Shown in pieces: positions 7,379 to 16,652 of a stretch of DNA of 64,000 nt. Each line of letters begins with the position of its first letter. Within the stretch, counting starts at the first letter, position 1. The stretch is from positions 62,001-126,000 of the forward strand of contig DPGK01000004.1 in assembly GCA_003523225.1 (NCBI GenBank), read 5' to 3'. The translations under genes and the position numbers were made by a program. Under the pieces are notes generated by a model. That model did no database searches, was not told the origin of the DNA, and saw only the letters and a list, made by a program, of their open reading frames with translations. The stretch is from Clostridiales bacterium. Its GTDB lineage: Bacteria; Bacillota; Clostridia; Oscillospirales; CAG-272.

Positions 7379-7936
7379 ATGAAGGCAACCGGAATAGTCA
7401 GGAGGATCGACGACCTGGGGCGCGTCGTGATTCCCAAGGAGATCAGAAGAACAATGAGAATAAGGGAGGGCGACCCGCTTGAGATCTACACCGACCGCGA
7501 CGGTGAGGTGATATTCAAGAAATATTCTCCCATCGGCGAGCTTAACGCATTTGCGGCTCAGTACGCCGACACACTGCATAAAACCTGCGAGCTGGATGTG
7601 ATAATCTGCGACCGCGACGCGGTCATTGCCGCCGCCGGAGTACCGCGGAGGGATTATGCCGACAAACAGCTTTCCGAGGAGCTGGAGAAGATAATTGAAG
7701 GACGCAGTATGTATATCTGGCACGACGGAGAGGAGAAGCTGTCTCCCGTGCAGAACGAGGGTGTGCATTATATCAGCTGTGCTATGCCTATCATCAGTGA
7801 GGGGGACATACTCGGATGTGTTGTTTCTCTTGTGAACCGCGAGAGCAGCAAAAGGTCAAATCTTGCGGGCAACGGCATAGAAGCCAAGCTCGTTGAAACC
7901 GCCGCAGGTTTTCTCGGCAGACAGCTTGAGGCTTGA
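7379..7936 (+). CDS. spoVT: Stage V sporulation regulator SpoVT
   Basis: A 185-residue transcription factor of the late forespore. The N terminus (about 1-50) is an AbrB-type swapped-hairpin DNA-binding domain with the hallmark MKATGIVRRIDDLGRVVIPK and IRRTMRIREGDPLEIY. The rest (about 60-180) is a GAF-like sensor domain. Length matches Bacillus SpoVT (about 178). In B. subtilis it tunes sigma-G-dependent genes. The ribosome site AAAAAGGAG is well placed. It is monocistronic, ended by two hairpins shared with the convergent murA. I looked for a sigma-G promoter upstream and found no convincing match. Confidence 0.92.
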   Translation: MKATGIVRRIDDLGRVVIPKEIRRTMRIREGDPLEIYTDRDGEVIFKKYSPIGELNAFAAQYADTLHKTCELDVIICDRDAVIAAAGVPRRDYADKQLSEELEKIIEGRSMYIWHDGEEKLSPVQNEGVHYISCAMPIISEGDILGCVVSLVNRESSKRSNLAGNGIEAKLVETAAGFLGRQLEA

Positions 7937-7955
7937 GACTTTTTATATTCCGCAT

Positions 7956-8039
7956 GGGGCTGCCGCTTTCAGCGACAGCCCGCCGCGTATATGTGAAAAA
8001 ATAACGCCGTGCGCATTCAATGCCGCACGGCGTTATTTT
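7956..8039. terminator. Bidirectional terminator between spoVT and murA
   Basis: Two stems. GGGCTGCCGCT and AGCGACAGCCC pair with one mismatch (about 7956-7980). A 16-pair stem, AAAATAACGCCGTGCG (7998-8013) with CGCACGGCGTTATTTT (8024-8039), carries A and T runs at its base, so it can end transcription from either side. Confidence 0.85.
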
Positions 8040-8064
8040 ACAATTTTTTATCGGTTTGGAGGAT

Positions 8065-9354
8065 TTAATTTGCTTTTTCGACTACGGCGTCCGGAATATC
8101 GACGAGCGAAATGTCTGCTCCGATACCGCGGAGCTTTCCTACGATATTGTCGTAACCGCGCTCGATATATTCAACATTACATATCTCTGTTTTGCCCTTT
8201 GCCGCAAGTCCGGCAATAACAAGCGCCGCACCGCCGCGAAGGTCAACGGCTTTTACCGGTGCTCCGGTAAGATGCGCAGGACCTACTATGGTTGCCGTTC
8301 TTCCGTCAACAGAAATATCGGCGTTCATCTTTTTAAGCTCATCCACATATCTGAATCTGTTTTCAAACACGCCCTCTGTAACTGTGGATGTACCGGACGC
8401 CATTGCAAGCAGCGCGCTGAACTGCGGGTGCATATCGGTGGGGAAGCCGGGGTAGAAATAGGTCTTTATATTGGCGTGCTGGAGTGGCGACGTGCGGCTG
8501 ACCACTATGCTGTCGTCACATTCGTCCACCTCGACGCCCATTTCAAGCAGCTTGGCTGTAACGGTCTCCATGTGCTTGGGAATTATGCCGCGCACGGTCA
8601 CGCGACCTCCCGCTGCGGCGGCAGCCGCCATATATGTTCCCGCCTCTATCATGTCAGGGATGATGGTATAGTTGCACCCGTGCAGGCGTTCCACACCCTG
8701 AATTTTGATGAATGATGTTCCGGCTCCGGATATTCTTGCACCGCACATATTGAGGAAGTTGGCAAGGTCAACTATGTGAGGTTCACGGGCGGCGTTGTCT
8801 ATCGTAGTGCGCCCCGGTGTCATGACAGCGGCAAGGATTACGTTTATTGTTGCGCCTACGCTGGCAATATCAAAATAAATCGAAGCTCCGCAAAGTCCGC
8901 CGGGACCGGTTACAATGTGGTTACAGCCGTTTTCGATCGTCATAACGGCGCCAAGCGCCTCAAAGCCCTTTTTGTGCTGGTCTATGGGTCTTGTGCCGAA
9001 GTCACAGCCGCCTGAAAAGCCGACTCTTGCTTCGCCGAATCTACCAAGCTCCGCGCCGAGAAGATATGTCGAGCCGCGCAGCTTTGAGACAAGCTCATAA
9101 GGAGACGAACCGCCGACGAAGTGCGTGGTATCAACTTCAACGGTATTGCGGTTGAGCATTTTCACTGTCGCGCCCATAGAGTGCAGTATCTCAAGCGAAA
9201 GTGTGACATCGCTTACCTCGGGCAGGTTCTCAATGACGCATTTGTCCTTTGTGAGGATGCTTGCAAAAATAATCGGAAGTGCGGCGTTTTTCATGCCGCT
9301 GACACTGATATCGCCGTAAAGGGGCAGTCCCCCGTTGATAACTATTTTTTTCAT
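8065..9354 (-). CDS. murA: UDP-N-acetylglucosamine 1-carboxyvinyltransferase MurA
   Basis: A 429-residue cytoplasmic enzyme for the first committed step of peptidoglycan synthesis: it transfers enolpyruvate from PEP to UDP-GlcNAc. The N-terminal KNAALP motif (22-27) is present. The active-site loop contains Cys117 in SGGCDFGTRPID, the residue attacked by fosfomycin. IIPDMIEAGT and YPGFPTDMHPQF are the conserved substrate motifs. An ATG four codons earlier (9366) is possible, but GGGGA directly precedes the ATG at 9354, so that one is taken. The gene is monocistronic and convergent with spoVT. Clostridia often have two MurA paralogues; this could be either. Confidence 0.92.
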   Translation of the reverse strand: MKKIVINGGLPLYGDISVSGMKNAALPIIFASILTKDKCVIENLPEVSDVTLSLEILHSMGATVKMLNRNTVEVDTTHFVGGSSPYELVSKLRGSTYLLGAELGRFGEARVGFSGGCDFGTRPIDQHKKGFEALGAVMTIENGCNHIVTGPGGLCGASIYFDIASVGATINVILAAVMTPGRTTIDNAAREPHIVDLANFLNMCGARISGAGTSFIKIQGVERLHGCNYTIIPDMIEAGTYMAAAAAAGGRVTVRGIIPKHMETVTAKLLEMGVEVDECDDSIVVSRTSPLQHANIKTYFYPGFPTDMHPQFSALLAMASGTSTVTEGVFENRFRYVDELKKMNADISVDGRTATIVGPAHLTGAPVKAVDLRGGAALVIAGLAAKGKTEICNVEYIERGYDNIVGKLRGIGADISLVDIPDAVVEKAN

Positions 9355-9499
9355 TTCAGTCCCCATGCCGCCCGGGGCGGCTAATAGTATTCAGCGTAAA
9401 GCCGCTGCACTGACCCCGCGCATTTTCCGCGCGAAAGCATATATAGTATAACTCAAAACGAGAATGCAGATTCTTAATCGCTTAATTATATCATAAAAT

Positions 9500-9568
9500 T
9501 ACCCAAAAGAAAAGGGGCGGAGGAAAATTCTTCGAAAAAACTTTGTTTTTCGCTCCGATTCCTCCGCC
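9500..9568 (-). terminator. Terminator after the DUF3810/RluA pair
   Basis: Read on the minus strand, GGCGGAGGAA pairs with TTCCTCCGCC (forward 9559-9568 and 9516-9525), with an inner AAAAAC/GTTTTT-type stem, and then CCTTTTCTTTT. It lies about 90 bases after the stop at 9659. The forward gap 9367-9658 otherwise holds only a further AT-rich hairpin (9622-9658). Confidence 0.65.
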
Positions 9569-9658
9569 GCAACGCCGCTTTGACCGGTATTTTACCGGCA
9601 CATCCGGTGATGATACGTCAGGATTCCCTTAAAATAACATATGTGTTTTTTATGGGAA

Positions 9659-10876
9659 TCACGAATCCGTCCCGATGTTATTATATGCTATATTACGGTA
9701 ATATGCCACGGTCAGATTGACTACCAGCTTATAGCTTTTTGAACCGACAGTCCCCTGCATCTGAAGATAACTGTTGTTAGCTGTCTCGGTAGCTGTCGCG
9801 ACAATATTGTCACAGTATTTGTCAAAGAACGCCGAATAGGCCGCCATTTCCTCTCTGACATTGTTCCTAAGCTTCGAGCGTACCGTCGAGTAAAGCGTTA
9901 TATCTTCGGAACAAAGAGCGTCAGCCACATACTCATATACTTCAAGATATCCGCTGTAACGGATGTATGGGTCGTCGGAGGCGATGCATACGAGAAATGC
10001 AATGAAATTGGCTTCATCCTCACGCGCTATCCCGCGCTGGTGCGCCATTTCGTGCGCCGCAGTATATGGGATCGTGTAATCCGGAAAATTGGTGTTGATG
10101 TTCGCCTCGCCTGTGAAATAGGTGTATACGCCGGAAATTTGCGTGTAGGTCCACGGCTCGCTGAGCATGACCGGCTTGACGCGGGAGGAAAGTCTTGGGA
10201 TGAAGTCATATTCGTCGCATACCTTGGCGTATGCCTCGACTAACTTTTTGCTCATCTCGTCAAAGGTATATGGCATGATAGAAAAGCCGTTATACTGATA
10301 CTTTACGTTCTGCGCTTCCTCGTTTACGTGGTCGGCAAGTATCGACGCTGTTTGGTACAGCTCCTCCGGTGAGACGTCGGTGCGGTCAAGCCCGAGCTTT
10401 TTGTCGACCGTCGTACCGTAATATCCTGTTCCGAAGCCGAGCACAAAGATCGAAAACAAAAGGGATATGAAGGAAAGCACCGTTCCGAGATATACAAACA
10501 CCGAGCGCCAGCTGTCGGCATAATTCCGGCAGGCGTAGATTATCATGAATACCGCCGCCACGGGCAGAAAGATTATCATCGCCTCGCCGAGCGAAAAGGG
10601 AAGCCATCCGGTCAGATATGAGAGAGATCCGCGCACCGCCGCGCCGATGTTCCGGTTGAAAAAATCGGCAAAGGCGGGTGAAAGCCGTGCGGCAATATAG
10701 ATCACAAGCGAAACAAGGGCGATGCCGTAAAGCACAAGCGAAACGGCGGGGAGACGGTGCGGTTTATGGGAAGCAGATGCGTCATCCGGCTCATCCTGTT
10801 CATTCCGTTCATTACCTGCGTCACTCAGTAAGACATCGTTTGCAATACCGGGGTCTATCTGATTATTTTCATCCAT
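9659..10876 (-). CDS. DUF3810 membrane metallopeptidase-like protein
   Basis: A 405-residue membrane protein. An acidic N terminus (about 1-40) precedes three hydrophobic helices (about 46-65, 88-115 and 125-150). The remainder is extracytoplasmic or cytosolic and holds HEMAHQRG with a downstream EDEANF near residues 275-290: the HExxH plus E arrangement of zinc metallopeptidases in the DUF3810 family. No substrate is known for this family. The ribosome site AAGGAG is clear. It lies 38 bases downstream of the RluA-type gene on the same strand, so the two are probably one operon. Confidence 0.75.
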   Translation of the reverse strand: MDENNQIDPGIANDVLLSDAGNERNEQDEPDDASASHKPHRLPAVSLVLYGIALVSLVIYIAARLSPAFADFFNRNIGAAVRGSLSYLTGWLPFSLGEAMIIFLPVAAVFMIIYACRNYADSWRSVFVYLGTVLSFISLLFSIFVLGFGTGYYGTTVDKKLGLDRTDVSPEELYQTASILADHVNEEAQNVKYQYNGFSIMPYTFDEMSKKLVEAYAKVCDEYDFIPRLSSRVKPVMLSEPWTYTQISGVYTYFTGEANINTNFPDYTIPYTAAHEMAHQRGIAREDEANFIAFLVCIASDDPYIRYSGYLEVYEYVADALCSEDITLYSTVRSKLRNNVREEMAAYSAFFDKYCDNIVATATETANNSYLQMQGTVGSKSYKLVVNLTVAYYRNIAYNNIGTDS

Positions 10877-10914
10877 TTTACGGATCTCCTTTTGTTTTTT
10901 ATTCCGGCTGAAGG

Positions 10915-11826
10915 TCAGAAATTTTCCTTAAGCACCCGCAAAATATCTGTGGGAAGCGGGGAGGAAAGGCGCATGAGCTGTCCCGTCATCGGATGTGTAA
11001 ATTCAAGCCTTGCGGCATGCAGGGCATGACGTTCGATAACGTCGGGGCATTCCTCGCCGTACAGAAAATCACCGAGCAGTGGACAGCCTATGTGAGCCAT
11101 GTGAACTCGTATCTGGTGCGTTCTGCCGGTCAGCGGTTCAAGCGCTACAAGTGCGTATCTGCCGTCCTTCGACACGCGCATGGTGCGGTATCCGGTCACG
11201 GACGGAGCACCGTCCTCGCGCACAACGCGCATAAGTATCCCGGCGTCGGCGCGTGCTATCGGAGCGTTTACAGATCCGTCCTGCGGGTCGGGAACGCCGA
11301 CAGTCACGGCGGCATAGGTCTTGTGTATCCTGCCGCTTTTCATTTCCTCAAACAGACGGCTTGAGGCAAGTCGGTTCTTGGCAAGCAGGACTATTCCGCT
11401 GGTGTTCCTGTCAAGCCGGTTTGCCGGACGGAAAACAAACGGCTCGCCGCGCTTCTGGGCGCGGTATGCCAGCGCATTTGCAAGCGTGTCGTCAAGATGC
11501 CCGTGCGTGGGATGCGTCGGCATTCCCGCGGGCTTGTCGGCGGCGATTATGTCGTCATCCTCAAAAATTATAGACACGGGCAGCTTTTTGGGGATTATCT
11601 CAGACGTTCCGGTCTCAGGCTTGTCTGCAAGGTCAAGCTCAAGCACGTCCCCGGCTTTCAGCCTGTATCTTACGGTAACACGCGTGCCGTTTACCGTGAT
11701 CCCGGTCGGTGAATTTTTAAGCAAAGTCAGCGTTCCGGTAGAAAGGTGCATACGCTTGCGCAGAAGGTCAAAGACCGGCAGACCGTCAAGCTCCGGAGTT
11801 ATTTCAATTTTCATTGCAGATACCAT
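10915..11826 (-). CDS. RluA-family RNA pseudouridine synthase
   Basis: A 303-residue enzyme that converts uridine to pseudouridine in rRNA or tRNA. Residues of about 10-75 resemble an S4-type RNA-binding domain (LKNSPTGITVNGTRVTVRYR). The catalytic motif is NRLDRNTSGIVLLAKN, with the invariant Asp in RLD. The C-terminal PLTGRTHQIRVHMAHIGCPL is the other family signature. Length and plan match RluD/YlyB-type proteins, but the target uridines cannot be told. The ribosome site is weak (TCGGA); an in-frame ATG four codons in is an alternative start. Confidence 0.88.
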   Translation of the reverse strand: MVSAMKIEITPELDGLPVFDLLRKRMHLSTGTLTLLKNSPTGITVNGTRVTVRYRLKAGDVLELDLADKPETGTSEIIPKKLPVSIIFEDDDIIAADKPAGMPTHPTHGHLDDTLANALAYRAQKRGEPFVFRPANRLDRNTSGIVLLAKNRLASSRLFEEMKSGRIHKTYAAVTVGVPDPQDGSVNAPIARADAGILMRVVREDGAPSVTGYRTMRVSKDGRYALVALEPLTGRTHQIRVHMAHIGCPLLGDFLYGEECPDVIERHALHAARLEFTHPMTGQLMRLSSPLPTDILRVLKENF

Positions 11827-11984
11827 GTCCGATCATATTTTAAGTCTTACTTTATTATAAGCCGATATAGCGGTTTTTTCTTGAATACTTCTGAAACAAA
11901 GTGTAATTTTATCGCTCCGGTGCGTTATGCAGCGCTGCGAAAAGCCTGAGCCCCGGAATATCAAAGCGGAACGAAGCCGTGATG

Positions 11985-12012
11985 CGCCGTGCTTTTGTAA
12001 GGCACAAGCGCC
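11985..12012 (+). other. Hairpin upstream of the SLH gene
   Basis: GCGC-C-GTGC (11985-11993) pairs with GCAC-AA-GCGC (12003-12012). It is the only structure I see in the gap 11827-12084, apart from a TATAAT at 12061-12066 that lacks a good -35 box. Role unknown. Confidence 0.3.
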
Positions 12013-12084
12013 CGACAGGAATAAAGCGGCGCGATGCCGAGTATATTTGAATGATTCGATATAATTATCCGGAGGTCATGAAAA

Positions 12085-13407
12085 ATGCTCAGATCGTTTT
12101 CAACTATAATTTCCTTGTGCATGGTGCTTACGGCTATGCCGATGATAGTACCCGTATCGGTAGATGCGTTGTCCCATGAGAACATCAGCAAGCCGGCGGC
12201 ACTGCTCTCGCCCGGGATCGAGGTGATCGCAGACGACGAAAGAATGGCGGTCACGGCAAAAAAAGGCTGTGAGGCAATTTTTGAAGCGGCGGACTTTGAA
12301 GCAGCCGCGGGCGTTTCATCAATAGACTACATAACGCTTACGTCGCTGCCGGATTCCTCTGCCGGGCGGCTTCAGATAGGCTCGATGGCTCTTGCCGCAG
12401 GGCAGAGCGTTACGCGCCTGAATCTTTCGCGCATGGCTTTTGTCCCAGCAGACGCGGAAGTGAAAAATGCGGAATTTTCCTTCAGTGTGAACGGGTCGGG
12501 TTATGAATATACCTGCACCGTGAACTTCCTTGACGGGGATAACGCCGCGCCGACGCTTGAAAAGACCACGGCGGCGCTTGGCGCTGCCACATACTCCGGT
12601 ATGCCGACGGCAGGCAGGCTTGCGGCATATGACGCGGACGGCGACGAGCTGTTTTTCTCGCTGACCTCATACCCGCGTCACGGAAGTATCCTGCTTACCG
12701 ACCGCGCGGCAGGAAGCTATATTTATATGCCAGAGGACGGTTTTTCCGGGCGCGACAGCTTCTCGTATACTGTGCGTGACAAGTGGGGAAACCGGGCAGA
12801 TGGAGAGGCTGCGGTAAGCGTCAGGGTAACGCTGCGCGGCGGCAGAGATGGCTTTGACGATCTTTCCGGCAGTGTGTTTGAAAGCATGGCGCTGCGCGTT
12901 GCCGAAGCCGGGATCATGGGCGGCACCGAGGTCGGGGGCAAGAGCTGCTTTTATCCGGAGCAGACAGTAAGCCGTTCGGAATTCCTCGTTATGGCTATGA
13001 CGGCTGCGGGAATTGCCGATCTTCCGACCCGCGACACCACGGTGTTTGCCGACGATGAGGATATTCCCGCCTCCGCGAAGCCGTATATCGGAGCCGCATA
13101 TGAGCTTGGCGTGTGCGACGGCTGGATAAAGGACGGCGAGCAGTGCTTTTTGCCCGATGAGACGATAACGGTCGCCGAGGCGGCGGTAATTACGGCGGGA
13201 CTGCTTGGAATAAAAGCCGACGGGGACAGCGAGGCGGGGCTGACGGTTGACAGCGTTCCGGCGTGGGCGTCGGCAGAGTTCGGGGCAATGAAGGCGGCGG
13301 GATTTGTAGGTGCGGGTCTTGATGGCACGGCAAGATCAAAGCTCGACAGGATAGGCTGCGCCGAGCTGCTGTGCGCGATTATGAGGTACAACGAATCCAA
13401 AAAATAA
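12085..13407 (+). CDS. Secreted protein with Ig/cadherin-like and three SLH domains
   Basis: A 440-residue exported protein. The N-terminal hydrophobic segment (about 1-29) is a signal peptide. Residues 30-150 are an undefined beta-rich region. About 150-255 resembles a cadherin/Ig-like fold (AAYDADGDELFFSLTSYPRH, then a GFSGRDSFSYTVRD motif). From about 258 three S-layer homology repeats follow: GFDDLSG... with SRSEFL, FADDEDIPASAKPYI, and SVPAWASAEFG. SLH domains bind secondary wall polymers, so the protein is expected on the cell surface. The ribosome site GGAGG precedes the ATG. Monocistronic, followed by a terminator. Its ligand or partner is unknown. Confidence 0.8.
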   Translation: MLRSFSTIISLCMVLTAMPMIVPVSVDALSHENISKPAALLSPGIEVIADDERMAVTAKKGCEAIFEAADFEAAAGVSSIDYITLTSLPDSSAGRLQIGSMALAAGQSVTRLNLSRMAFVPADAEVKNAEFSFSVNGSGYEYTCTVNFLDGDNAAPTLEKTTAALGAATYSGMPTAGRLAAYDADGDELFFSLTSYPRHGSILLTDRAAGSYIYMPEDGFSGRDSFSYTVRDKWGNRADGEAAVSVRVTLRGGRDGFDDLSGSVFESMALRVAEAGIMGGTEVGGKSCFYPEQTVSRSEFLVMAMTAAGIADLPTRDTTVFADDEDIPASAKPYIGAAYELGVCDGWIKDGEQCFLPDETITVAEAAVITAGLLGIKADGDSEAGLTVDSVPAWASAEFGAMKAAGFVGAGLDGTARSKLDRIGCAELLCAIMRYNESKK

Positions 13408-13431
13408 GAATCCCCAAAAATAAAATTACGA

Positions 13432-13467
13432 GGGTTGCTGCATCGGTGCAGCAACCCCCGTGATTTT
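13432..13467. terminator. Bidirectional terminator, SLH gene / FAD oxidoreductase
   Basis: GGGTTGCTGCA (13432-13442) pairs perfectly with TGCAGCAACCC (13447-13457) over TCGG. A T-rich tail follows on the plus strand (GATTTT) and on the minus strand (TAATTTTATTTTT). The two flanking genes converge here. Confidence 0.9.
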
Positions 13468-13481
13468 CTGCCGCCTACGGC

Positions 13482-14696
13482 TTACAGCTCGTCGGTGTGA
13501 AGTCTGACGCCGCCCGTGCGGAGGGAATTCTGTATCTTATGCACCATGTCGGTGTCGGGGGACGAAAAATCATCAAACAGCGCCGCGGCTGTTCCTGCGG
13601 CTTCTCCGGTTACGGCGCAGGGTGGGATGACACGTGTGATGTCCCACATTCTGTCGGTGACGGAGATATCCCTGCCCGCAGCAAGCAGATTGCGGCAACC
13701 GCGCGCGATTATGCAACCGAGCGGCAGCTCGTACACCGGACCGCGTTTGCGCCAGCTGCTGATAAGACCTATGCTGTCCTCGACCCGAACAGCATCATCC
13801 GCAAGATCGGGGGATGCGTATCCGCAAATGCGGCGCGTCATGCGAAGCTGGGGAATAGTAGCAAGCGTGTCGGGCAGATATGTTGGATCGGCAGAGTGCT
13901 TTTTCTGCCAGTCCTCAAGTATTGCCGTGTGCGACATCTGAACCATTTCGCTGATCTCGGCTCCGTCTATGCCGGTAAAACGGCGTTCGGAAAGCAGCTT
14001 CGGCTGCTTTTTGCCGGCGGCGAGCTGTTCTTCCGTGATCTCAGCCCCGCCGAACATGAGGCATTTTCTTTCCTCGGAATTTATGTAATAATACCAGCCG
14101 GAAAGTGTGTTCCCGCGCGGGTAAAGCGCCGTTTCGGCTCCTGCAAAGGCGGCGACGTCGGCGTCTCCGGTGGCGTCTATCACGGTCTTTTGGACTTCTA
14201 TTGCGTATCTGCCGCTTTTGTTTTCAACGACAAGTGCTGTGATCCGTTTGTCTTCCGTAACTGCCGAACAGACCTGAGTCCCGTAAAGAATGCGCACACC
14301 GTTTTCCTTCAGCAGTTTTTCCGCCTCAAGAATGAAAAGCGGACCGTTGTATCCCGATTTGAAGCGGTAGGCGGCTTTTTCCTCGACGCTTCCTCCGTCA
14401 AGCCATGCGTCGGGACGCTTACCCTCGCACCCGTGCTTTATTGAAAGCCGCAAAAGCTCCTCTCCGATACCGTATACCACCTGTCTGCCCATTCCGTCGC
14501 AGATAGGAAGATAATATGTTACAAGCCCAAGCGTGGCAAGTCCGCCGGTGGCATATTCGCGTTCAATAAGCAGAACGTCGGCTCCGCGTCTTGCGGCGGC
14601 GAGAGCGGCGCTTATCCCGGCGATCCCTCCGCCGCATACTGCGACGTCGCAGGAGTCTCTTACCGGGGTGGAGAGTGTTTCGGTTATTTGTTTCAT
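13482..14696 (-). CDS. FAD-dependent oxidoreductase
   Basis: A 404-residue flavoprotein of the FAD_oxidored type. The N terminus has the Rossmann dinucleotide motif VCGGGIAGISAALAAARRGA with the acidic end of the second strand (LLIEREY). A GATGD-like motif (IDATGDADVAAFAGAE) lies near 190-205, and a C-terminal AAGRDISVTDRMWDITR segment completes the FAD site. No signal peptide, so it is cytoplasmic. Homologues of this group are often annotated as thiazole-synthase-like, xanthan-lyase-associated or fumarate-reductase-like, without firm substrates. It has its own ribosome site (GAAAGGA) and no operon partner. Confidence 0.75.
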   Translation of the reverse strand: MKQITETLSTPVRDSCDVAVCGGGIAGISAALAAARRGADVLLIEREYATGGLATLGLVTYYLPICDGMGRQVVYGIGEELLRLSIKHGCEGKRPDAWLDGGSVEEKAAYRFKSGYNGPLFILEAEKLLKENGVRILYGTQVCSAVTEDKRITALVVENKSGRYAIEVQKTVIDATGDADVAAFAGAETALYPRGNTLSGWYYYINSEERKCLMFGGAEITEEQLAAGKKQPKLLSERRFTGIDGAEISEMVQMSHTAILEDWQKKHSADPTYLPDTLATIPQLRMTRRICGYASPDLADDAVRVEDSIGLISSWRKRGPVYELPLGCIIARGCRNLLAAGRDISVTDRMWDITRVIPPCAVTGEAAGTAAALFDDFSSPDTDMVHKIQNSLRTGGVRLHTDEL

Positions 14697-14853
14697 GTGT
14701 CGTGTCCTTTCTGATACCGACGGGTGTTATCAGATGACATTATATCTTTTCCGGCGGGTTTTGTCAACCTCAGAAGCAGAGTAAGGTAAAAATACGATAT
14801 AAAAGTAATAAAGCTGAAATGCGCGGGGGATATTGAAAACGGTATCGGGCAGG

Positions 14854-14882
14854 TTGACATTATATTTTGCGAGTGGTATAAT
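14854..14882 (+). promoter_or_regulatory. Consensus sigma-A promoter of the Bce-like two-component genes
   Basis: Exact TTGACA at 14854-14859, 17 bases, exact TATAAT at 14877-14882. The leader (about 14889-14969) contains a GC-rich hairpin with inner arms GGACG/CGTCC (14918-14934) and ends with the ribosome site AAAAAGGAGGG. Confidence 0.85.
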
Positions 14883-14969
14883 CAGTTGTGAAAGCAAAAC
14901 GGCGTGACCGGGGAGGACGTTATCGGCGTCCGGCACGGCGCTTCCGGAGCATAAAAAGGAGGGCATCAT

Positions 14970-15641
14970 ATGTACCGCATTTTGATCGTTGAGGACGACA
15001 GGGGCATTGCGGACGCGGTCAGCGTACAGGCGCAGATGTGGAACTGGCAGACGCATTGCGTGCAGGATTTTCGCAATGTGATGGCTGAGTTTGCCCTTTT
15101 TGACCCACAGCTCGTGCTGCTTGATATTTCCTTGCCCTTCTTTAACGGATATCATTGGTGCCGTGAGATAAGAAATGTTTCAAATGTTCCCATCATATTC
15201 ATTTCCTCAGCTTCCGACAGCATGAACATTATAATGGCAATGAACATGGGAGCGGATGATTTTATCTCAAAGCCCTTTGACCAGAGTGTGCTTACGGCAA
15301 AAATACAGGCACTGTTGCGCAGAACATATGATTTCGGAACGGGAGGGTCGTTTCTTGAGCATCGCGGCGCTTTGCTTAACACGGGGGACAACACACTTCT
15401 CTACAATGACGAGCGCATTGAGCTTTCCAAGAACGAGTACCGTATCCTGCTTGCGCTTATGGAAGCCAAAGGAAAGGTCGTAAGCCGTGAAAAGCTGATG
15501 GAACGCCTCTGGGAGACAGATTGCTTTGTCGATGAGAACACGCTGACCGTCAATGTAAATCGCCTGAGAAAAAAGCTCGGTTCAGTGGGACTTACGGATT
15601 TTATCAGGACAAAATTCGGCGTGGGATATATCGTCGAATAA
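14970..15641 (+). CDS. OmpR-family response regulator, BceR-like
   Basis: A 223-residue response regulator. The receiver domain (about 1-115) has the acidic pair near residue 10 (VEDDRG), the phosphoacceptor Asp52 in LLDISLPFFNG, the switch Ser in FISSAS, and the conserved Lys in FISKPF. The winged-helix output domain (about 130-222) has LSKNEYRILLALMEAKGKVV and VDENTLTVNVNRLRKKLG. Downstream genes identify it as the regulator of a Bce-type peptide-resistance module: it should bind the inverted repeat before the ABC genes when phosphorylated by the kinase 17 bases downstream. Confidence 0.88.
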   Translation: MYRILIVEDDRGIADAVSVQAQMWNWQTHCVQDFRNVMAEFALFDPQLVLLDISLPFFNGYHWCREIRNVSNVPIIFISSASDSMNIIMAMNMGADDFISKPFDQSVLTAKIQALLRRTYDFGTGGSFLEHRGALLNTGDNTLLYNDERIELSKNEYRILLALMEAKGKVVSREKLMERLWETDCFVDENTLTVNVNRLRKKLGSVGLTDFIRTKFGVGYIVE

Positions 15642-15658
15642 GGGGCGGAGGACCAAAT

Positions 15659-16648
15659 ATGCGTTTTTTCTTTCGGTATCTGAGACAGCGGTACAAGGGA
15701 ATACTGGTCTTTCTGCTGTTCTGCGTTATTTTTGCGGTGGTATTTGCACTTTACCATTTACCGCTCGGAGCGGTCATATATCCTTCCGCTTTGTGTGCCG
15801 CCCTCGGCATACTGCTGCTGGCTCTTGACTGCCGGGCGGCGTACCGCAAGCATTGCCGGTTATGTACGCTGAAGGGGCTCAGCGCCGAGCTTATGGAGGA
15901 GCTGCCTCCCGCACTGACGCTTGACGACGCGGATTATCAGGATATAATACGCTTGCTGAGAAAAGAGCAGTCCGATATGCTTACGCTTATGAACTGCCGA
16001 TATGCGGACATGATAGATTACTATACTTTGTGGGCGCATCAGATAAAAACTCCCATCGCTTCGATACGGCTGAATCAGCAGAACGAGGACAGCGAGTTTT
16101 CGCGCAGGGTGGCGGAGGATCTTCAGCGTATTGAGCAGTATGTGGATATGGTGCTGGCGTTTCTCCGGCTTGACTCTGATTCAACCGATTACGTTTTTAT
16201 GGAATACGACCTTGACGGAATCGTGCGCTCGGCAGTCAAAAAATTCTCGACCCAGTTTATTCGTCGCAGGATAAATCTTGTGTACGAACCACTCGGGAAA
16301 AAGGTCGTCACCGATGAAAAATGGCTGTCATTCGTTGTGGAGCAGGTGCTGTCGAACGCGCTCAAATACACTCCGTCGGGAACGGTCGGAATATATATTG
16401 AAGAGCCGACAACACTCTGCATAAGCGACACGGGTATAGGTATTGCGCCGGAGGATCTGCCGCGGATATTTGAAAAAGGCTATACCGGGTACAACGGAAG
16501 GACCGATAAAAAAGCCAGCGGGCTGGGGCTTTACCTGTGTCGGCGGATATGCAATAATCTCGGGCATACGATATCAGCGTCCTCGGCTGCCGGAGAGGGA
16601 ACAGTGATACGTATCTGTCTTTCGCAGAGAAGATCCGTGCACGAGTGA
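15659..16648 (+). CDS. Intramembrane-sensing histidine kinase, BceS-like
   Basis: A 329-residue kinase. Two transmembrane helices near 15-35 and 40-60 are joined by only a few residues, so there is no extracellular sensor domain; such kinases take their signal from the partner ABC permease. The dimerisation/phosphoacceptor helix has His127 in WAHQIKTPIASIRL. The ATPase part has N-box VVEQVLSNALKYTPSG, G1 ISDTGIGI, F-box RIFEKGYTGYNG and G2 ASGLGLYLCRRI. It follows the response regulator after 17 bases and is co-transcribed. Length (about 330) matches BceS-type kinases. Confidence 0.88.
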   Translation: MRFFFRYLRQRYKGILVFLLFCVIFAVVFALYHLPLGAVIYPSALCAALGILLLALDCRAAYRKHCRLCTLKGLSAELMEELPPALTLDDADYQDIIRLLRKEQSDMLTLMNCRYADMIDYYTLWAHQIKTPIASIRLNQQNEDSEFSRRVAEDLQRIEQYVDMVLAFLRLDSDSTDYVFMEYDLDGIVRSAVKKFSTQFIRRRINLVYEPLGKKVVTDEKWLSFVVEQVLSNALKYTPSGTVGIYIEEPTTLCISDTGIGIAPEDLPRIFEKGYTGYNGRTDKKASGLGLYLCRRICNNLGHTISASSAAGEGTVIRICLSQRRSVHE

Positions 16649-16652
16649 CTTG

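Noticed and set aside
8020..8715. 231-residue plus-strand frame opposite murA
   Set aside because: It is antisense to murA, whose active-site loop and all family motifs are intact; the antisense translation shows no family resemblance.
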